From assembly GCF_028583425.1 (NCBI RefSeq), contig NC_072791.1, positions 195,400,311 through 195,464,310 on the forward strand: a DNA stretch of 64,000 nucleotides, in the 5' to 3' direction. The DNA is from Eublepharis macularius. Its lineage: Eukaryota; Chordata; Lepidosauria; Squamata; Eublepharidae. A program made the position numbers and the translations under genes. The notes under the pieces are model-generated. The model was not told the DNA's origin. It did no database searches and worked only from the letters and a program-made list of their open reading frames with translations. Of the stretch, positions 11,428 to 23,498 are shown piece after piece (the stretch's first letter is position 1; every line of letters starts with the position of its first letter).

Positions 11428-11636
11428 TAGGGTTCCAGGTCCAGGTTGGGAAATTCCTGGAGATTTGGGGGGTGGAGCCTGGAGAAGGCGGGGTTTGGGG
11501 AGGGGCCTCAGTGGGGCATAATGCCATAGAGTTCACCAGAACAGCCATTTTCTCCAAGGGAACTGATCTCTGTTGCCTGGAGATCAGTTATAATTCCAGG
11601 GGATCTCCAGCTACCACCTGGAGGCTGGCAGCCCTA
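11428..11636. mobile_element. Short hAT element with TAGGGTT ends
   Basis: Ends TAGGGTTCCAGGTCCAGG and CTGGCAGCCCTA are inverted copies. Flanks GCTAGCCT (11420-11427) and ACTAGCCT (11637-11644) are a 7-of-8 target duplication. 209 bases, non-coding. Confidence 0.75.
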
Positions 11637-11869
11637 ACTAGCCTTTCCCTATGCTCTGCTCACACTAAATAAAGTACAGGAAAGCATAACATGGGAGAGC
11701 CATGGTTCTGCTAGAGACAAGGAGCACACTCAGTTCTTCTTTCTTCCCTCCAGAGAAATTTCCTTTGCTGCCACATACATGTTACTGCCTTGAGCCTTCT
11801 GGGGCCCTGAGTCAGGGCCCCAAAGAGTTAAACTTCCAGCGGACAGGATTCAGAGGGACTCGACTTCCA

Positions 11870-12985
11870 ATACTGCAGAGCTGGGGAAAAGTACAAAAGA
11901 GTGAAACCAAGATGATCAGGGAGTCGGAGCACCTTCATATGAAGAAGAGCTGGGAAGTCTGGTACTTTTTAGTCTAGAAAAAAGATGGCCTAAAGGGACA
12001 CACGACAGAAGTTTATAAAATTATGCATGGGATGGAGAAAGTAGATAGAGGCAGCCTTTTCTCCCTCTCTATAATACTAGAATTCGGGACATCCAATGAA
12101 ATTATTAGAAAATAAGTTCAGGACTAGAGTTGCCAGGTTCCTTTTCCCCTCCCAGTAGGAGGGGTGGGAAACCTGGCACTCACCTTTTGCAGGCCCTCAC
12201 ATATGCGCAAAGCACACGTGCTCCCAGCATGGCCCAATGACATCACTTCCCATGGCCTGCGAGCGACGTCATCATGCAGGCCATGGGAGTGCTCCCATGC
12301 TTCGAGCCCATTTGGGGCCTATTTGGGGCCCAATTCGGCCCGATGCAAAGTGCAGGAGCACTGCCGCGGCCTGCGCAATGATGTCACTCGTGGAAGGAGA
12401 CTTGTTCCCCCGCCTTTCCCCCCCACTGGCCAGGTGAGTGGTGGTGTGAGGTGGAGGGTGGCAGTGGGGGATCCTCCGGCCCCACTGGGGGACCAGCAAT
12501 CCTATTCAGGACAAACAAAAGGAAATACTGCTTTACTCAACGAGTAATAATGAAACTGTCAGTGGAGGTGCTGATGGCCACAACCCGAGGTAGTTTTAAA
12601 AGGAAGTTAGATAAATTCATGGAGGAGAGGTCCATCAATGGATAGTAGCCATGGTCCATACACAGAGGCAGCAAACCTCTGAATACCAGTACTGGGAGGC
12701 CACACTCTCTAGCACCTGCTCAAAATGTTGTGGTTTAATGCTACCCGGTGTCCCCCCATTTTCTCGGGGTATTTCCTCTTACCATCTAGCTAAGCAGGGG
12801 CAGATGAGAGTGAGGGCCAGGATGTCTCCTGCTGTTCTGGGAGGCATGGCAGCACCTTTGAGACAGCAGCAGAGAAAGCCTCAGCCTCTATGTCCTGTTG
12901 ACCCAAGGTGTTAACAGTATGCTGGACTAGATGGACCACTGGTCTGATCTAGCAGGCTTTGCTTACTTTCTTAAATTCACCCCTA
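11870..12985 (+). mobile_element. CR1-like LINE 3' fragment
   Basis: Plus-strand wording is CR1-like: a broken coding tail ending in GAAGTTTATAAAATTATGCATG, then GTTAGATAAATTCATGGAGGA. The 3' region ends in GTATGCTGGACTAGATGGACC / ACTGGTCTGATCTAGCAGG. It is interrupted by the hAT element at 12125-12504. Several breaks, so an old copy. Confidence 0.65.
12125..12504. mobile_element. Short hAT element with TAG(G/A)GTTGCC ends
   Basis: Left end TAGAGTTGCCAGGT and right end GACCAGCAATCCTA are inverted relatives. An exact 8-bp target duplication TTCAGGAC lies at 12117-12124 and 12505-12512. It is inserted in a CR1-like LINE whose sequence resumes directly afterwards. 380 bases, GC-rich, non-coding. 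A possible further member of the group starts at 63664. Confidence 0.85.
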
Positions 12986-13139
12986 CAGTGGATCCTCTAT
13001 AGGGTTTACAATCCCGCTCTTGCTGAACTGGGTGATTTTCATGACATTTAGTATCAATGGAAATTCTATGTGTGGGTGATGCTCCTATTTACACCAGAAA
13101 CAGAATTTTATATAACCTGGATGTGAAAAATAGTCAAGA

Positions 13140-13175
13140 AATTACAATAAAAAATTAACCTTTATTATTTTTGCA
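13140..13175 (-). terminator. Probable SCN1A polyadenylation site
   Basis: On the minus strand AATAAA (13161-13166) is followed by a T-rich stretch. This is the only canonical hexamer I noticed in that orientation between the SCN1A stop codon and the next repeat. It gives a 3' UTR of about 2.1-2.2 kb, similar to the mammalian transcript. Confidence 0.55.
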
Positions 13176-15301
13176 CATTAGTAATGTTGTATAGCATTAT
13201 TTAGGATATTAGTAGCATTTCCTGCATGCAGTTCACCAATACAGCATAAGCTGATAATTTATGAAAAGAAAGAATCTATATTTAACATATCCCAAGTAAG
13301 AAACAGAAAATGTCCTGATGTGTTTGGTTATATTGTTTTGCTATTTTTTTTCTGTGAAAAAATACTGTGGACCCAAGATATATTATTAACAATTCTAAAT
13401 AAAGTATGAGTTAAAAGAATAAGCACAGTCTGTGTAAATAAAACTGGAAAAAGAGCTTAATTCTGCAAAAGAAAAATAAGGCTACGGTTGCTGATGCAGG
13501 CACTGCTAGAAATTTTAACAAAACATTACATCTTCTTCCAACTGCAAAGAACAGCTGTATGGAAGCAAGCAAATTGTGAATCTTTCCTTCACAAATTATT
13601 GAATTATTGCACCCTGAAAATGTTTTTGCAAGTACAATTTAAAAAGCAGAAAGCTACAATTACCCGTCTCTTCTTCATTTCTTAGTTTCTGAAATTCTTC
13701 CATGAAAAAGTGCTTATGGACAGAAAGGAACCAAAAAAGGCTGCAACCTGAAGATAAAATTCATTTTCTTATGTACATAAATGCTCAAAAATAAAATAAC
13801 ATGATTTTTACAATATTTATATTTGCTTATAAAATTCTAACCACACTATTTTCAACAGGTGTAGCAGTTTGCAACATGTCTGTACAGTCTGGCTATACAT
13901 CAGATTTATATCCACTTAAAATTTTAAAAAATGTCAAACGGAAAAATCTCTCAAGTAAGCTGCAAATATTGCTTAATGATATGAGGGAATGAGGTCTTGT
14001 TGAACATTTTTTTCACTTCTCCTCTTGACATATGGCTTCCCATATTTAAGATTCTGGATAGCTGAAGGAAGAGCAGCGTACGCAATATAAACATGCATTG
14101 ATAGGCTCCGAACTATCTATAATGGCAGAGAATGCATCATTTTTTTTTACCTGTTGAAAGCTTGCACACTAAACCTATTTGTGGTACATATTTGATGCAA
14201 TAAATGTGCTCAGGATCATTATTCATTTGCTCAAACGTGCACCACACGTAAAACTGCTATTTACACAACAGAGGGCTCTTCATGAAAACACAGACATTGG
14301 CAACCTTGCAGGGAGCAGAAGATGGCTAAACAATACTGCAGGAGGAAGCGGAACAAATCTAGAAAGGGTTTTTTTTGGTCAGTTCAGATTTTTAAAGGGC
14401 CAATTAATTGAAATACACTGTACAGGAGAAAAGGAAAGAAATGTGACATAAACCCATTGACTCTGGACTCCCGCTTTTGCTGAGATTTCATGGTCGGTGC
14501 AAAATAATCCATCTGTTTTGCTCATTTGGATTATTGGGGACTTTAGAGGCATTTAAAGACTGGGCTGGATGGCATACAACATGAAGACATTTGTTAAAGC
14601 ACCTCAAAACTGAGTATTCCCTCACGGTAACAGAGTTATTAAAAACCTGTTGCGCTTTGTGACACAATGCTTTGTTTGTTTGTTTTTCTCCCCATGCATG
14701 ATTTATAAGTGCAACATGCCTCCATGCAAATCATTTTGGTGTGCATATCAGAGAGTCGTATAATAGAACACCTGGTCCTCATACCGGTACCGTAGTATTG
14801 AATCCCATCCCCAACATAAACCCCATTTTACAAAAATAGTCACAATGTGTGAATAAAAAGGAGGGAAAGAGAGAGACAGAGAGAGAGAGAGATGAATCCA
14901 CCAACACAGATTTTTGTAAAAAGATGACAAATGTGGCAGTTGAAATGCAAACAGTGGATACACTGATGGTATTATAAGTGTTTTTATGTTCAACACACAA
15001 AAAATATTGGTTTCAATCCCATGGACTGGTCCCTACAGTCTGAGTAGCCATTTTTCCTCTCCTCTTCAGCAGTGTCAGCTGGTAAATGAAAACAGTAACC
15101 TCCTGTCATTCTTTCCTCATTTTAGTCATATTTGGATGACGAGGAGCTGCTGTCTTGTTATAGGCACTGACCTTGAGAATACAGTATATTTGTAAAAACT
15201 GTCAGTTTGGCATATACCTCCCTAGAGGAGTCCTGTAGACACAACTATGTTACACAGGCTGTAAACAATTTGTCACCTAATTAGAATTGTTAATGTAGAT
15301 T
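13145..15301 (-). other. SCN1A 3' untranslated region
   Basis: Starts directly after the SCN1A stop codon. It is A/T-rich, free of recognisable mobile elements and contrasts with the repeat-dense flanks, as expected of a long conserved 3' UTR. It contains a (GA)n-type run at about 14862-14892 and several short A/T-rich elements. The left limit depends on the AATAAA at 13161. Confidence 0.65.
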
Positions 15302-16473
15302 TTACTTTTTCTTCAGTACATCTTTGTCTTCCTTTTCGTGCTTTTCTTCGATGGGCTTGGTTACACGGTCATACGATGGAGGGCACATCGCTGTTGACAT
15401 GGTCAGGTCTGTTTTTTCTGTGTAGGAGTTTTCATTTAACTTGTCGATGAGAATTTCATCTTTGAGACGTTGGCCAGCACCTCCTTCAAGTTTATTTTTA
15501 AATGCAAAGGAAGCTTTGGTTACTGTTTGTCTGAGACGATACCGTCTGTATGCCCGCTGGATAATGATAGCGGATAACTCCTCTTGTTTTCGTTTTAATG
15601 TTGTTGTGATAGGCTCATAGGAAGCTTTGGAAGGATTGGACTGCATGAAACGGTCTTCCATCTGTATGCGAAGAGCATCCATCTCTCCACTTTCCCCTAG
15701 CACACGTTTTGTAAAAGCAAATAAAATGTCAAGGCAGTGAATCCGGTCTCCACTTACCATGGGTAGATCCATTGCAATAAGCTGTACCTTATTTGGTTTA
15801 GGTAAATTAAGAGGAGGCTCCAGAGCAGCTGCAAACTCAGAAAGTTTTTCAAATTCCATGAACTGAGTTGCATCAGGATCAAACTTTTCCCAGACTTCAT
15901 AAAACATCTCAAAATCATCCTCACTCAAAGGCTCACTGCTCTCTTCAGTTGCTACACCAAAGTTCTCCAGAATAACAGCAATGTACATGTTTACCACCAC
16001 TAGAAATGATATGATAATGTAGCTGACAAAGAAGAAAATCCCAACAGAAGGATTGCCGCAGTCTCCTTTGACCGAACTTCCCGGATGATCTTTGTGAGGG
16101 TCACAGTCTGGCACCCCACTGTTAAGAATGGGTGCTAGCAAACCATCCCAGCCGGCAGAGGTGGTAATCATGAAGAGGCAAATCATGCTGTTGCCAAAAG
16201 TTTCAAAGTTGAACATGTCATCAATCCCAACTTCTCGCTTGACATAAGCAAAGTTGGACATCCCAAATATAGCGTAGATGAACATGACGAGGAAAAGCAG
16301 GAGACCGATGTTAAACAAGGCAGGCAGAGACATCATCAAGGCGAAAAGCAGAGTGCGGATCCCTTTAGCACCCTTGATAAGCCGCAGGATTCGACCTATC
16401 CTGGCAAGTCGGATAACTCGGAACAAGGTGGGGGACACAAAGTATTTCTCAATAATCTCTGCTAGAAACATAC
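15302..16473 (-). CDS. SCN1A last coding exon (exon 26): domain IV S4 to C-terminus
   Basis: 1,172 bases with acceptor TTTTTCCACAG, starting with two bases of a split glycine codon and ending at TAA (15302-15304). It encodes the domain IV S4 sensor ([18 protein letters not shown]), S5, the pore loop [10 protein letters not shown] with the alanine of the DEKA selectivity ring, and S6. Then come the EF-hand-like acidic region ([19 protein letters not shown]) and the IQ calmodulin-binding motif [14 protein letters not shown]. The tail [19 protein letters not shown] is diagnostic of SCN1A: SCN2A/3A/9A carry PPSYDSVTKPDKEK instead. Ordinary length, no breaks. Nav1.1 drives action potentials in neurons (family knowledge). 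Confidence 0.97.
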
Positions 16474-16559
16474 CTGTGGAAAAAGTAATAAAACAACCAT
16501 GTAAGGAATAACTATTTATAACAGGTTGAAAGTAAAATGCCACTAACAGTTTAAGAAAG

Positions 16560-17675
16560 GTGTTGACAAGCTGGAATATGTCCAAAGGAAGGCAACAAAG
16601 ATGGTGAGTGGTTTGGAGACAAAGTCTTATGAGGATAGGTTGAAGAAGCTGGGTATGTTTAGCCTAGAGAGGAGGCGACTGTGAGGTGATCTGATAGCCC
16701 TCCGAGTATTTGAAGGGATGTCACATTGAGGAAGGAGCAGAGTTGTTTTCTGTTGCCCCAGCGGGTTGGACCAGTAACAGCAGGTTAAATCTGAAGCAAA
16801 AGAGTTTTCGGCTAATATTAGAAAGAACTTCTTCACAGCTAGACCGATTCCTCAGTGGAATAGGCTTCCTCAGGATGTTGTGGGCTCTCCTTCCTTGGAA
16901 GTGTTTAAAAGGAGACTAGATGGCTACCTGACAGCAATGATGATTCTATGACTCAATATGAACCTATGCAGACTGGGAGAGGGAGGGCATGAAGTGATGA
17001 GCCAGTGCTAGGCTCTTATGGCCCTTTATTACATGCACAGGTTAATGCCAATTGTTACTTTGGAGAAGGGCTTTTTTTCTAGGAAAGGAGGTGGTGGAAC
17101 TCAGTGGGTTGCCAGCACAGGGGGCAACTCCTGGCGGGAGGTCGTGCCCCTGGTACCACACGCGCACGTGCATAGAGCGCGCACATTATCGAGACCATGC
17201 AATGATGTCACTTTGGGTCAGCTGGAACAAGGGGGGAGTTTTTAAAAGTCTAAATCACCCTCTGCAAAAATGGTCACATGGCCGGTGGCCCTGCCCCCAA
17301 TCTCCAGACAGAGGGGAGTTTAGATCGCCCTCCATGCCTCTCCAGCGGCGTGGAGGGCAATCTAAACTCCCCTCTGTCTGGAGACCAGGGGGCGGGGCCA
17401 CCAGCCATGTGACCATTTTCAAGAGGTACCGGAACTCCGTTACACCACGTTCCGGCTGACAAAAAGCCCTGCTTTGGAGTCAAGAAGGAATTTTCCTCCG
17501 GGCTAGATTGGCTGGGTATCCTGGAGGTTTTTTTTTACCTTCCTCTGGGCATAGAGCAGGGGTCACTGGGGGAGGTGGAGGGGGGAATATAGCTGTGAAT
17601 TTCCTGCATTGTGCAGAGGCTGCTGGACTAGTTGACCCTTGGTCATCCCTTCCAGTCCTATGTTTCTATGAAACA
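16560..17675 (+). mobile_element. CR1-like LINE 3' part, interrupted by a hAT element
   Basis: The plus strand has wording typical of a CR1-type end: a broken coding tail ([11 protein letters not shown], then [16 protein letters not shown]), and after the interruption GAATTTTCCTCCGGGCTAG. It ends with TGCTGGACTAGTTGACCCTT and CAGTCCTATGTTTCTATGA. It lies in SCN1A intron 25, antisense to the gene. The hAT element occupies 17066-17471. Confidence 0.7.
17066..17471. mobile_element. Short hAT element (CAGGGCTTTTTTTC ends), copy 2
   Basis: 406 bases, the longest of three copies. An exact 8-bp target duplication CTTTGGAG lies at 17058-17065 and 17472-17479. Ends (A)AGGGCTTTTTTTCTAGGAAA and CTGACAAAAAGCCCTG. 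Inside, an inverted pair around 17290-17390 (GACAGAGGGGAGTTTAGATC and its complement) forms a long hairpin. It is inserted in a CR1-like LINE. Confidence 0.85.
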
Positions 17676-19560
17676 AGTGTAACGGGACTTCTCTTTCCCC
17701 CTCCTACTGTGTCACACTATTCCACTTCTGGGGATCAAAGAACACTCGGGAATCGGGAATGCCATAGGGTGCAAAGTGTGAGGGAGTCTGCAGTGTGCTA
17801 GGGGACTGAAAACAATACTCCCCCCCCCTCTTGCAATGGAAGTGGCATTCTGCTACATGGGTGAAATGTCACCTTTGGATCCAACCAAATAATCTCTCTT
17901 TATATCTTACATTTACAGTGCCGTCCTAAAGACCCTGTTTAGAACTTTAAGGGCTAGGACAGTAATCTCATGTAATTAATCACAATATGATGTGTCAGTA
18001 AAGAGATAGGGACAGTAGACTTTACTATGATGTGCTACTAAATACTATCTGTTGTTTTAAGCATGATCCTACTGGGTAGCTCTATATTGTTTACTATGTC
18101 AGAATTGCTTATGCTCCATTTCAGCATTTCTTCAACTCTGAGTACTGGTTTTAAATCTTTGCACATTTGCGTTTATGTACCCTGTTGCATTGTTTATTGA
18201 AATGCCCTTGAAATTGACTATACTAATTCATACTGTGTGATCCACCTTGAGTCTTAGTGAGAAAGGCAGACTATAAAGAACGTAAATAAATGGATAAAAT
18301 TGGACTTACTTAAGTAAGCAGGTATAAGATTAGGCTATAAAACCGCAATGCTTTGTACAAATACTAATGAACAAAGCAGCCCATGCTTCTGAGGAAACAA
18401 TCATAAGGGTCAAACTATACATTAGGGACATATAATCAGATCTCCTAACATGCCGATTACCTTTTAAAACTATCAAGTTCCCTTCCTCCCAAGTTGGAGC
18501 TGTTTCATGGCACTGTAGCAGAGAAGACGTTAGCTGCTTTTAGCCTTGACGGAAAAGGACCAGTTTCCCCCCCTATCTGGGCTAAAAGCCACTTCAGGAG
18601 GGGGATTTCTATAGGGGAGGATTACCACTCCATCCCAGTACCATGGCCCAATCCAAACTAGCCCCTTTCCTCTGTGGTTCATTGTTACATTTAAACTATG
18701 CATTGGACAATCCAATCAGGGATCCCAACCTGATGCATAGAGCCATAAGCTGCTCATCTTTCCATATTGGTGGCAATGGATAGGGGACAACTCAGGAGGA
18801 GTTTAAGAAGTTCACATTATCATTTTAAAATATTTGCTTTAATACATAAACCTTAATGGGTATTACCTAAATCCATCTACATTAGAAAAGCTGTGGCCAT
18901 CTTAGGTTGCCTTTTTTTTTGAAGTCTAAATTGAATAGCATTTTTTAGGCTAAATAGAGCTTTCATAGGTTAACAATAGCCTACTTATTCAGCTCCTAGA
19001 AGAAGAACAAAGCCACTTCTGACATTAGAAGTAAGCTCCACCACCATACAAAAATAGACATGTGGAGCATCTGCAGGATTAACTTAAGGAAAAGTCTGAC
19101 TGCGTCCAACTCAGCCAGGATTTGTCTTTCTGTCAAGTAGACTGTTTTTGTGTTCTCATGAGGCACCAGAACCCTGTTATGCAGCCATGGCCCATAAACT
19201 GTGCCACAGAAGTACATTTTAGTCTCAATGCTCAAATGACTTGTGGACTCAGCCGTGTTCTGGAATGTTGGCCAGAATCTTGGTATAGTAGGCTGGAGAG
19301 CAGTGGAGTCCACCTGTAGAGACGGTAAGAAGTTGAGGTTTTCTGACCTATTTTGATGGGAAACTTCACCCTCTGATAGCTGGTAAAGCACAGTGAGCTG
19401 TATCCAAAGGTTCTGTTCCACTAATGACAGAGTCTTCTTCCAATAAAAGCAGCCACCTACCACCAGCACAAGGAGCCATGTGCCAGTGAAACATGCCTCT
19501 TTGTCTAGATTAAGGTTTCTTGAACTATCAGAAGGCTCCCTGCATTGGAGGAAGGTAGTG
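17676..19560. other. SCN1A intron 25, mostly unassigned
   Basis: Contains an L2-type 3' tail at 18195-18300 (GATCCACCTTGAGTCTTAGT, GAGAAAGGCAGACTATAAAG). A minus-strand open frame of 157 codons lies at 18996-19469; I do not recognise its product and it has no splice or promoter context. The interval 18415-18750 has transposon-like wording without clear ends. Confidence 0.4.
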
Positions 19561-19569
19561 GGACTATTT

Positions 19570-20730
19570 TTATTTATTTGTTTACTTATTTTCGATTTTT
19601 ATTCTGCCCTCCCCACATTTCCAGCAGGCTCAGGGCAGATTACAAAATACATAAAGGTTAAAATATATAAAACAGTTATCATAACAATTCTAAAAACATC
19701 CAATTTACACAGTTAAAATACAATTATAAATATCAACATAGCGACACAGAATTCCACTGATCAAATTTAAAACAACTTCAGAGCACCTCTGCATTAAAGA
19801 ATTTTTTAAAAATGGGGGTATTGGTGGTGAGGAGAGCCCAATCCCTCATCAACCGGCCGGGGGGGTGGGGGCTCCGCCTAGCACCGCCCATATGCCCAGC
19901 GGAACAGCTCCATCTTGCAGGCCCAGTGAAAGGATAACAAATCTTGCCGGGCCTTAGTCTCTTCAGACAGAGCGTTCCACCAGGCTGGGGCCAGGACCAA
20001 AAAGGCCCTGGCCGATGCCAGGTGGGCCTCCCTGGGGCCAGGGACCTTTAACAGATGTTTCTCACTAGAACAGAGAGAGTCCTCTGGGGTTCATATGGGG
20101 AGAGGCAGTCCTGCAGATAAAGCCGGTCCCAGTCCGCATAGGGTTTTATAGGTTAATACTAAAACCTTGAACCTGATTTGGTACTCCACTGGTAGCCAAT
20201 GTAGCTGATGCAGTGCCAGTGTTATAAGCTCACGCATCAGCAAGCCCATGATAACATGTGCTGTCGCATTCTGCACCAGCTATAACTGCTGGATCAGGTT
20301 CAAGGGAAGCCCTGCGTAGAGCGCGTTACAGTAGTCTAACCTAGAGGTGACTGTTGCCTGGACCGCTGTAGTCAAGTCGTGGGACGAAAGATAGGGGGCA
20401 AGCTGCTTGGCCTGTTGAAGACAGAAGAACGAGGACCTGGCGACTGCCATGATCTGAGCCTCCATTGTCAATGAGGCATCCAAGATCACCCCCAGGATCC
20501 TGACTCTTGGGGCTGGCGTAAGCACCGCCCCATTGAGTGCAGGAAGCCGGGGTCCCAAATCCACGTTTCCACGACTCAAGTACAGGATCTCCATCTTTGC
20601 AGGGTTTAGCTTCAGCTGACTTTGTCACAACCATCCAGCCATGGTTAAAAGCATGCACCAGGACATCTGAGGTAGATCCAGGCCGGCCGTCCATCAGCAG
20701 ATACCTTTGTTTCCAACCTAGAATAAACAT
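19570..20730 (-). mobile_element. L2-like LINE, C-terminal coding and 3' end
   Basis: Minus-strand pieces read VRILGVILDASLTMEAQI, SRLDYCNALYAGLPLNLIQQL and LHQLHWLPVEYQIRFKVLVL. These are hallmark C-terminal sequences of L2-type reverse transcriptase proteins. The 3' end follows to about 19570 with TTTATT-rich terminal sequence. The frame is broken at least once near 20275. It lies in SCN1A intron 25, sense to the gene. Truncated at its 5' side. Confidence 0.75.
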
Positions 20731-20953
20731 TTCTAAGTATATAATAACATAACATTCGATGTATATATAAGTATATACTTAGAAACTAGGATGATATATG
20801 TTACTGAAGAATTAAAATGGCCAGACTAGGTAAGACTAAGAAATGTATAGAGCTGGCCAACTGTTGTGGAAATCTAGTATTAAAGAAAGCTAAGAGTGAG
20901 GGATGTTAATTTAGTTTGAAAAGTTGACTTATTTAATTTAGAACAGTTCTTAC

Positions 20954-21224
20954 CTACAATGGAGAGGATGACAACCACAAAATCAAAAATGTTCCATCCA
21001 ATGGTGAAATAATAATAGCGCAAGGAAATCAGTTTCAGGACACATTCTCCAGTGAACAGGACAATAAATATCAGGTTAATACGATATAAAACATTTTCCA
21101 TTTCTTTGCTTTGGTCATCTGTCTCCACCATCATGGTGACCATATTAAGGCAGATAAGAATCATGATGCTGATGTCAAAGACTTGTCTTGTCACAAAATC
21201 AAAGACCATACCTTGGAATTTGTT
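20954..21224 (-). CDS. SCN1A exon 25: domain III-IV linker end and domain IV S1-S3
   Basis: 271 bases, the same as the mammalian exon. Acceptor CGATCCACCAG, donor GTAAGAAC. Starts [20 protein letters not shown], continues through S1 ([20 protein letters not shown]), S2 ([20 protein letters not shown]) and S3 ([16 protein letters not shown]). Ends after the first base of the glycine codon completed in exon 26. Compared with human, the S1-S2 extracellular loop (KEMENVLY) differs most. Confidence 0.97.
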
Positions 21225-21337
21225 CTGGTGGATCGGAAAAAAGAGAGAGATTTGTTCAGTTAAGATGAAAAGGGTGAAAAGATAAAGAGTACAGATTTGA
21301 TTAAAATTGTGTCCTTTCGCCTGGAAGCACTATACTT

Positions 21338-21528
21338 GGGCCCTTTTCACACTACTTACCTGCTCCCGGAACGTCGCAAAATATCGCGCAAAAAACGCGA
21401 AAGATAGCGTCTTCTCACGAGTTTTGCGCAATGTCGTGCAAAACTCTAGCGAGAAGATGCTATCTTCCACGTTTTTTGTGCAATATTTTGCGACGTTCTG
21501 GGAGCAGGTAAGCAGTGTGAAAAGGGCC
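21338..21528. mobile_element. Palindromic MITE, family A copy 1
   Basis: Nearly perfect 191-base hairpin. Arms begin GGGCCCTTTTCACACTACTT and end AAGCAGTGTGAAAAGGGCC, with CpG-rich stems (TCGCGCAAAAAACGCG). The central loop is about 20 bases. The same ends and ACCTGCTCC(C/T)GG stem occur at 59952-60098; a diverged relative lies at 54822-55024. It lies in SCN1A intron 24, 114 bases from exon 25. Confidence 0.8.
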
Positions 21529-21668
21529 TAGGTCATAATTATCTAAGAAATATGAAGCAATGCAAGGATCTCGTATCTTACCCGAATGTTTTAAGTGGCA
21601 GAGAAGATACTGAAGCTCAGATTTGTTACAAACTTGCTATTCAGAAAGACAATCCCCATTTTCTTTCA

Positions 21669-21809
<141 letters not shown>

Positions 21810-22007
21810 TTATAATCATATTTTCATTTTATGGACTTTACATATGCTTGCAATTAACTCAGATTTATTAAATAAAATAAATAATTTGAGGTTATAATGG
21901 AAGAAGGAAGTTGCACTCTGCATACAGAAATTCTTCTGTCTACTCAAAGTTTAGGCAGGATCGAAAGCTTTGTCTGTGTGTTTGCGATGATGTGGAAGCC
22001 CTGGACC

Positions 22008-22258
22008 ACATTTGGATCTAACCAGTTTGGTGTAGTGGTTCAGAGCGCGGGACTCTAATCTGGAGAGAACTGGGTTTGATTCCTCACTCCTCCACTTGAA
22101 GCCAGCTGGGTGACTTTGAGTCAGTCACAGCTTCTAGGAGCTCTCTCAGCCCCACCCACCTCACAGGGTGTTTGTTGAGAGGATAATAATAACATACTTT
22201 GTAAACCGCTCTGAGTGGGTGTTAAGTCGTCCTGAAGGGCGATATATAAATTGAATGT
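22008..22258 (+). repeat. tRNA-derived SINE, plus orientation
   Basis: Head GTTTGGTGTAGTGGTTCAGAG with tRNA-like B box GGGTTTGATTCCTCACTCC, then GAAGCCAGCTGGGTGACTT, CCTCACAGGGTG and a LINE-like tail TGTAAACCGCTCTGAGTGG. It lies in SCN1A intron 23, antisense to the gene. Confidence 0.75.
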
Positions 22259-22824
22259 TGTTGGTGTTATTATTAACCTTACAATTTCAGTCAAAGCAAG
22301 TTCATAGCTACATTTTATGTTATGTTTTTTAAGCTGATATGTAACCCCTATGAGGTAATTGGTTTAGCCCAGTAGGGCGGAGACAGTAGCTAGAGCCAGA
22401 CAGCTGAAGAAGAAGCTGGTTGCTGGGGAGCTGAATAATAATTAATATGCTCTTATCACCCTGAATAAGGTAATCAAATGTTGTATGTGAACAATATGTC
22501 TTAAAGTGGTGTTTGCGTATTGTGTTTGGATGATGTTACTGGGATTATATTATTTTTGCAGGGCTGTAATTCCCCAAGAAGAGGACAGAAGCTTGGGCTA
22601 CAGTTGCTTCAAATGGGAAGGATAGTGAAAAAGGACTCTATCGCTTGATTCCACTAAGTTGAACGTTTGTTTACCTTTTCAAAGACATTGTTGGTTTAAA
22701 GCTTCTATATGGTTGCACTTATGAGTTTAGTTAAAGACAAAAACAATTGCATTGTATTAATTGTTAAAACGTTTTTAAAAGATTTTTGTCTTACATTTGT
22801 GTGAAAGTTTGTTTCCTAAGCCCC
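22259..22824. other. SCN1A intron 23, unassigned spacer between two SINEs
   Basis: A/T-rich, no coding potential. A plus-strand sequence GATTATATTATTTTTGCAGGG resembles a splice acceptor but no exon follows in any recognisable frame. Confidence 0.35.
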
Positions 22825-23065
22825 ATAGAATAACAACAACAACAATATTAACTTAATGCCCACTCAGAGCAGTTTACAAAGTATGCCATTATTATCTTCA
22901 CAACAAAACTCCCTGTGAGGTGGGTGGGGCTGAGAGAGCTCTGGAAGAGCTGTGACTGACCCAAGGTCACCCAGCTGGCTTCAAGTGGAGAAGTGGGGAA
23001 TCAAACCTGGCTCTCCAGATTAGAGTCCTGCGCTCTTAACCAGTACACCAAAGTGGCTCTCCATA
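22825..23065 (-). repeat. tRNA-derived SINE, minus orientation
   Basis: Reverse-orientation copy of the SINE at 22008-22258: GGAGAGCCACTTTGGTGTAC head, B box GGTTTGATTCCCCACTTCTC, tail with CTCTGAGTGGGC near 22860. Ends about 50 bases from SCN1A exon 23. With the plus copy it forms an inverted pair. Confidence 0.75.
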
Positions 23066-23091
23066 CAAGGAACCCATAGAAGGAGAAGTTA

Positions 23092-23250
<159 letters not shown>

Positions 23251-23498
23251 CTACAAAGTAAGTAAAATGATTGGTCATTCTTTTTTTTAAAAAAGCTAGT
23301 AGCACTGATTTAAAATACATCTTTCTATGGCTATATCTTAATTTTCAATCAGACCTAATACCTAGCCTTCGTCATAGTATCACATCAACTAGAGTTTTTT
23401 TTAATTGAACAGAGTTTCTGTTCATTTTTTAAAATTAATCTCAAGTGTGTATAATAAGTAAATATACAAAGGAGAGTGAACACTAAAAGTATACTTAC

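Noticed and set aside
14862-14892. (GA)n run in the 3' UTR as a regulatory element
   Set aside because: Simple-sequence repeat; nothing in the sequence supports a function.
21338-21528. Long perfect hairpin as a microRNA or structured RNA gene
   Set aside because: It has dispersed relatives with matching terminal repeats, so a MITE explains it better.
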